DNA of 64,000 bases from Doryteuthis pealeii. Its lineage: Eukaryota; Mollusca; Cephalopoda; Myopsida; Loliginidae. Within the stretch, counting starts at the first letter, position 1. Each line of letters starts with the position of its first letter. Both the position numbers and the translations under genes were made by a program. The DNA is taken from positions 16,064,958 through 16,128,957 of the forward strand of contig CM042176.1 of the NCBI GenBank assembly GCA_023376005.1, given 5' to 3'. This document shows positions 63,020 to 64,000 of the stretch, in pieces. Under the pieces are notes generated by a model that worked only from the letters and a program-made list of their open reading frames with translations, was not told the DNA's origin and searched no databases.

Positions 63020-63569
63020 TAAATGGGTAAAAACATATAAATTATTTTATCATTTAAAAAAAAATATATTTAAAATTGTCTATGGAATGTTGTAATTTGT
63101 TTAACAGATTATATTTTCAGCTATTTCAAGTGAAGAGTCCAAAAATTGTTATATTTTTATTTCATATCCTGTCCCTATCCCATAAATGGGATGGACCATT
63201 TTACATATGAATATTTATACCATTCTAGTGATGCTGATAGCTTTTTGATTTAGTGCATCCTGGGATGCACATATTTGCTTTGAACAAGTCCCCGTGAAAA
63301 TTTATGGGTCACAACTAAAGTTTCTGTAGGATTCTTATTTATGATCTGGGGGAAACAACTACAGCCATCTAACCCCTACCTTTATAACCTATCCTGTGTA
63401 ATTCGTTTGTAAAAAACTATTAAAATATATTTACAGTTAGCTTGAAATGATAAGGGAAGAAAAAAGAAAAACACTGGGATGCATGGATATGATTTTACTG
63501 CTTCTTTGCAGATTTTTGTGCATCAGGGATGCAGGATGAATACCTATCAGCATCTCTGCTATTCTTAAA
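63020..63569. other. Unassigned sequence
   Basis: Partly shared with 32940-33105 (TTAACAGTTAGCTTGAAATG, GACACTGGGACGCATGGATA, TATCAGCATCTCTG), so a repeat of unknown type. No gene. Confidence 0.35.
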
Positions 63570-63658
63570 TTGTATATACATTGCCACCTCCTTGACTTAC
63601 AAGCTTATTTCGTTCCATTCATAACTCAATTTCTTTGTGTATCAAATCAATTTTCCAA
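63570..63658. mobile_element. pogo-like MITE end, inverted
   Basis: Inverse of the same right end (CTTGACTTACAAGC, AACTCAATTTCTTTG, TATCAAATCAATTTTCC). It fuses directly to LINE coding sequence at about 63655. Confidence 0.55.
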
Positions 63659-64000
63659 AAGAAGCAGCCCCATATTGCATACCATGCCAAAAACCCTACA
63701 CAATCAAACACATTTTAACAGAATGTAGCAACCTAAAACAAATACGAAAAAAATACTACCAAACAACAAATCTAAAACAGATATTCTACCAAATAAACCC
63801 AAAAAAACTACTCGGATACATAAAAGAAGTACACATCTACAACAAAATCTAAAAATCTTCCCCAAAAAATGAAAACACAAAATATGTTAAAAAGAATCAT
63901 CTAAAAGTTCCATTCACAAAAAAAGTCAAACAAAAAATCTTCAGAAAATTAAACATTATCACCAATTCATTTCAAAAACGTAGTCTGCATTAAATGACCC
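63637..64000 (+). pseudogene. LINE ORF2 C-terminal fragment, continues past window
   Basis: Codes APYCIPCQKPYTIKHILTEC (C-x2-C...H-x4-C), KKYYQTTNLKQIFYQ and LLGYIKEVHIYNKI then a stop. The same layout as the LINE at 5534-6109 but diverged. The last bases, GCATTAAATGACCC, begin the shared 3' tail module (GGCATTAAATGACCC...GTTGATATGCC). Joined upstream to a pogo-like MITE end at about 63570-63655. Confidence 0.7.

Overview
The window is nuclear DNA from an AT-rich, repeat-dense animal genome, almost certainly an invertebrate. The evidence is spliced genes with consensus GT/AG introns up to 18 kb long, conserved animal proteins, tRNA-derived SINEs, several LINE types, a Penelope-like element, Helitrons and abundant (TA)n microsatellites. 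I cannot name the taxon. Only two host genes are supported, both incomplete, arranged head to head about 20 kb apart.

Left gene (minus strand, coding exons between 2503 and 29388): subunit d of the V-type proton ATPase V0 sector (ATP6V0D1-like). Five exons join in frame and give about the first 210 residues; the remaining ~140 lie beyond position 1. Its promoter-proximal sequence holds a TCATGTGA E-box (29483-29490). Right gene (plus strand, 49221-50881): SEC61 alpha, the channel of the ER translocon. Three exons give the first 47 residues; the rest lies past position 64000 or beyond a very long intron.

Everything else is repeats. 1-2500: a Penelope-like element (reverse transcriptase end plus GIY-YIG nuclease) split by a Helitron. 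3000-29000: V-ATPase introns packed with SINEs, non-autonomous Helitrons, a 5'-truncated LINE with a 10-bp target duplication, MITEs and a 100-N gap. 29500-33000: T-rich repeats and three tandem arrays. 33000-48600: foldback elements, another gap, minisatellites, an R2-like LINE relic and LTR-like repeats. 51000-64000: foldback elements, SINEs and Helitrons.

The most interesting content is a set of hammerhead ribozyme (HHR) motifs. Two identical minus-strand copies 273 bp apart (44337-44379 and 44610-44652) have an intact core and three paired helices inside a tandem repeat, the architecture of a metazoan retrozyme. About a dozen other sites in unrelated foldback elements and one SINE family keep the same CTGANGA / hairpin / GAAA plan, several with compensating stem I and stem III pairing. 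Together with the Penelope-like remnant this points to a Penelope/retrozyme system that has seeded the locus. Three Helitron subfamilies with shared termini, including a head-to-tail dimer, are the second notable theme. All calls come from reading the sequence; no search or folding program was run.
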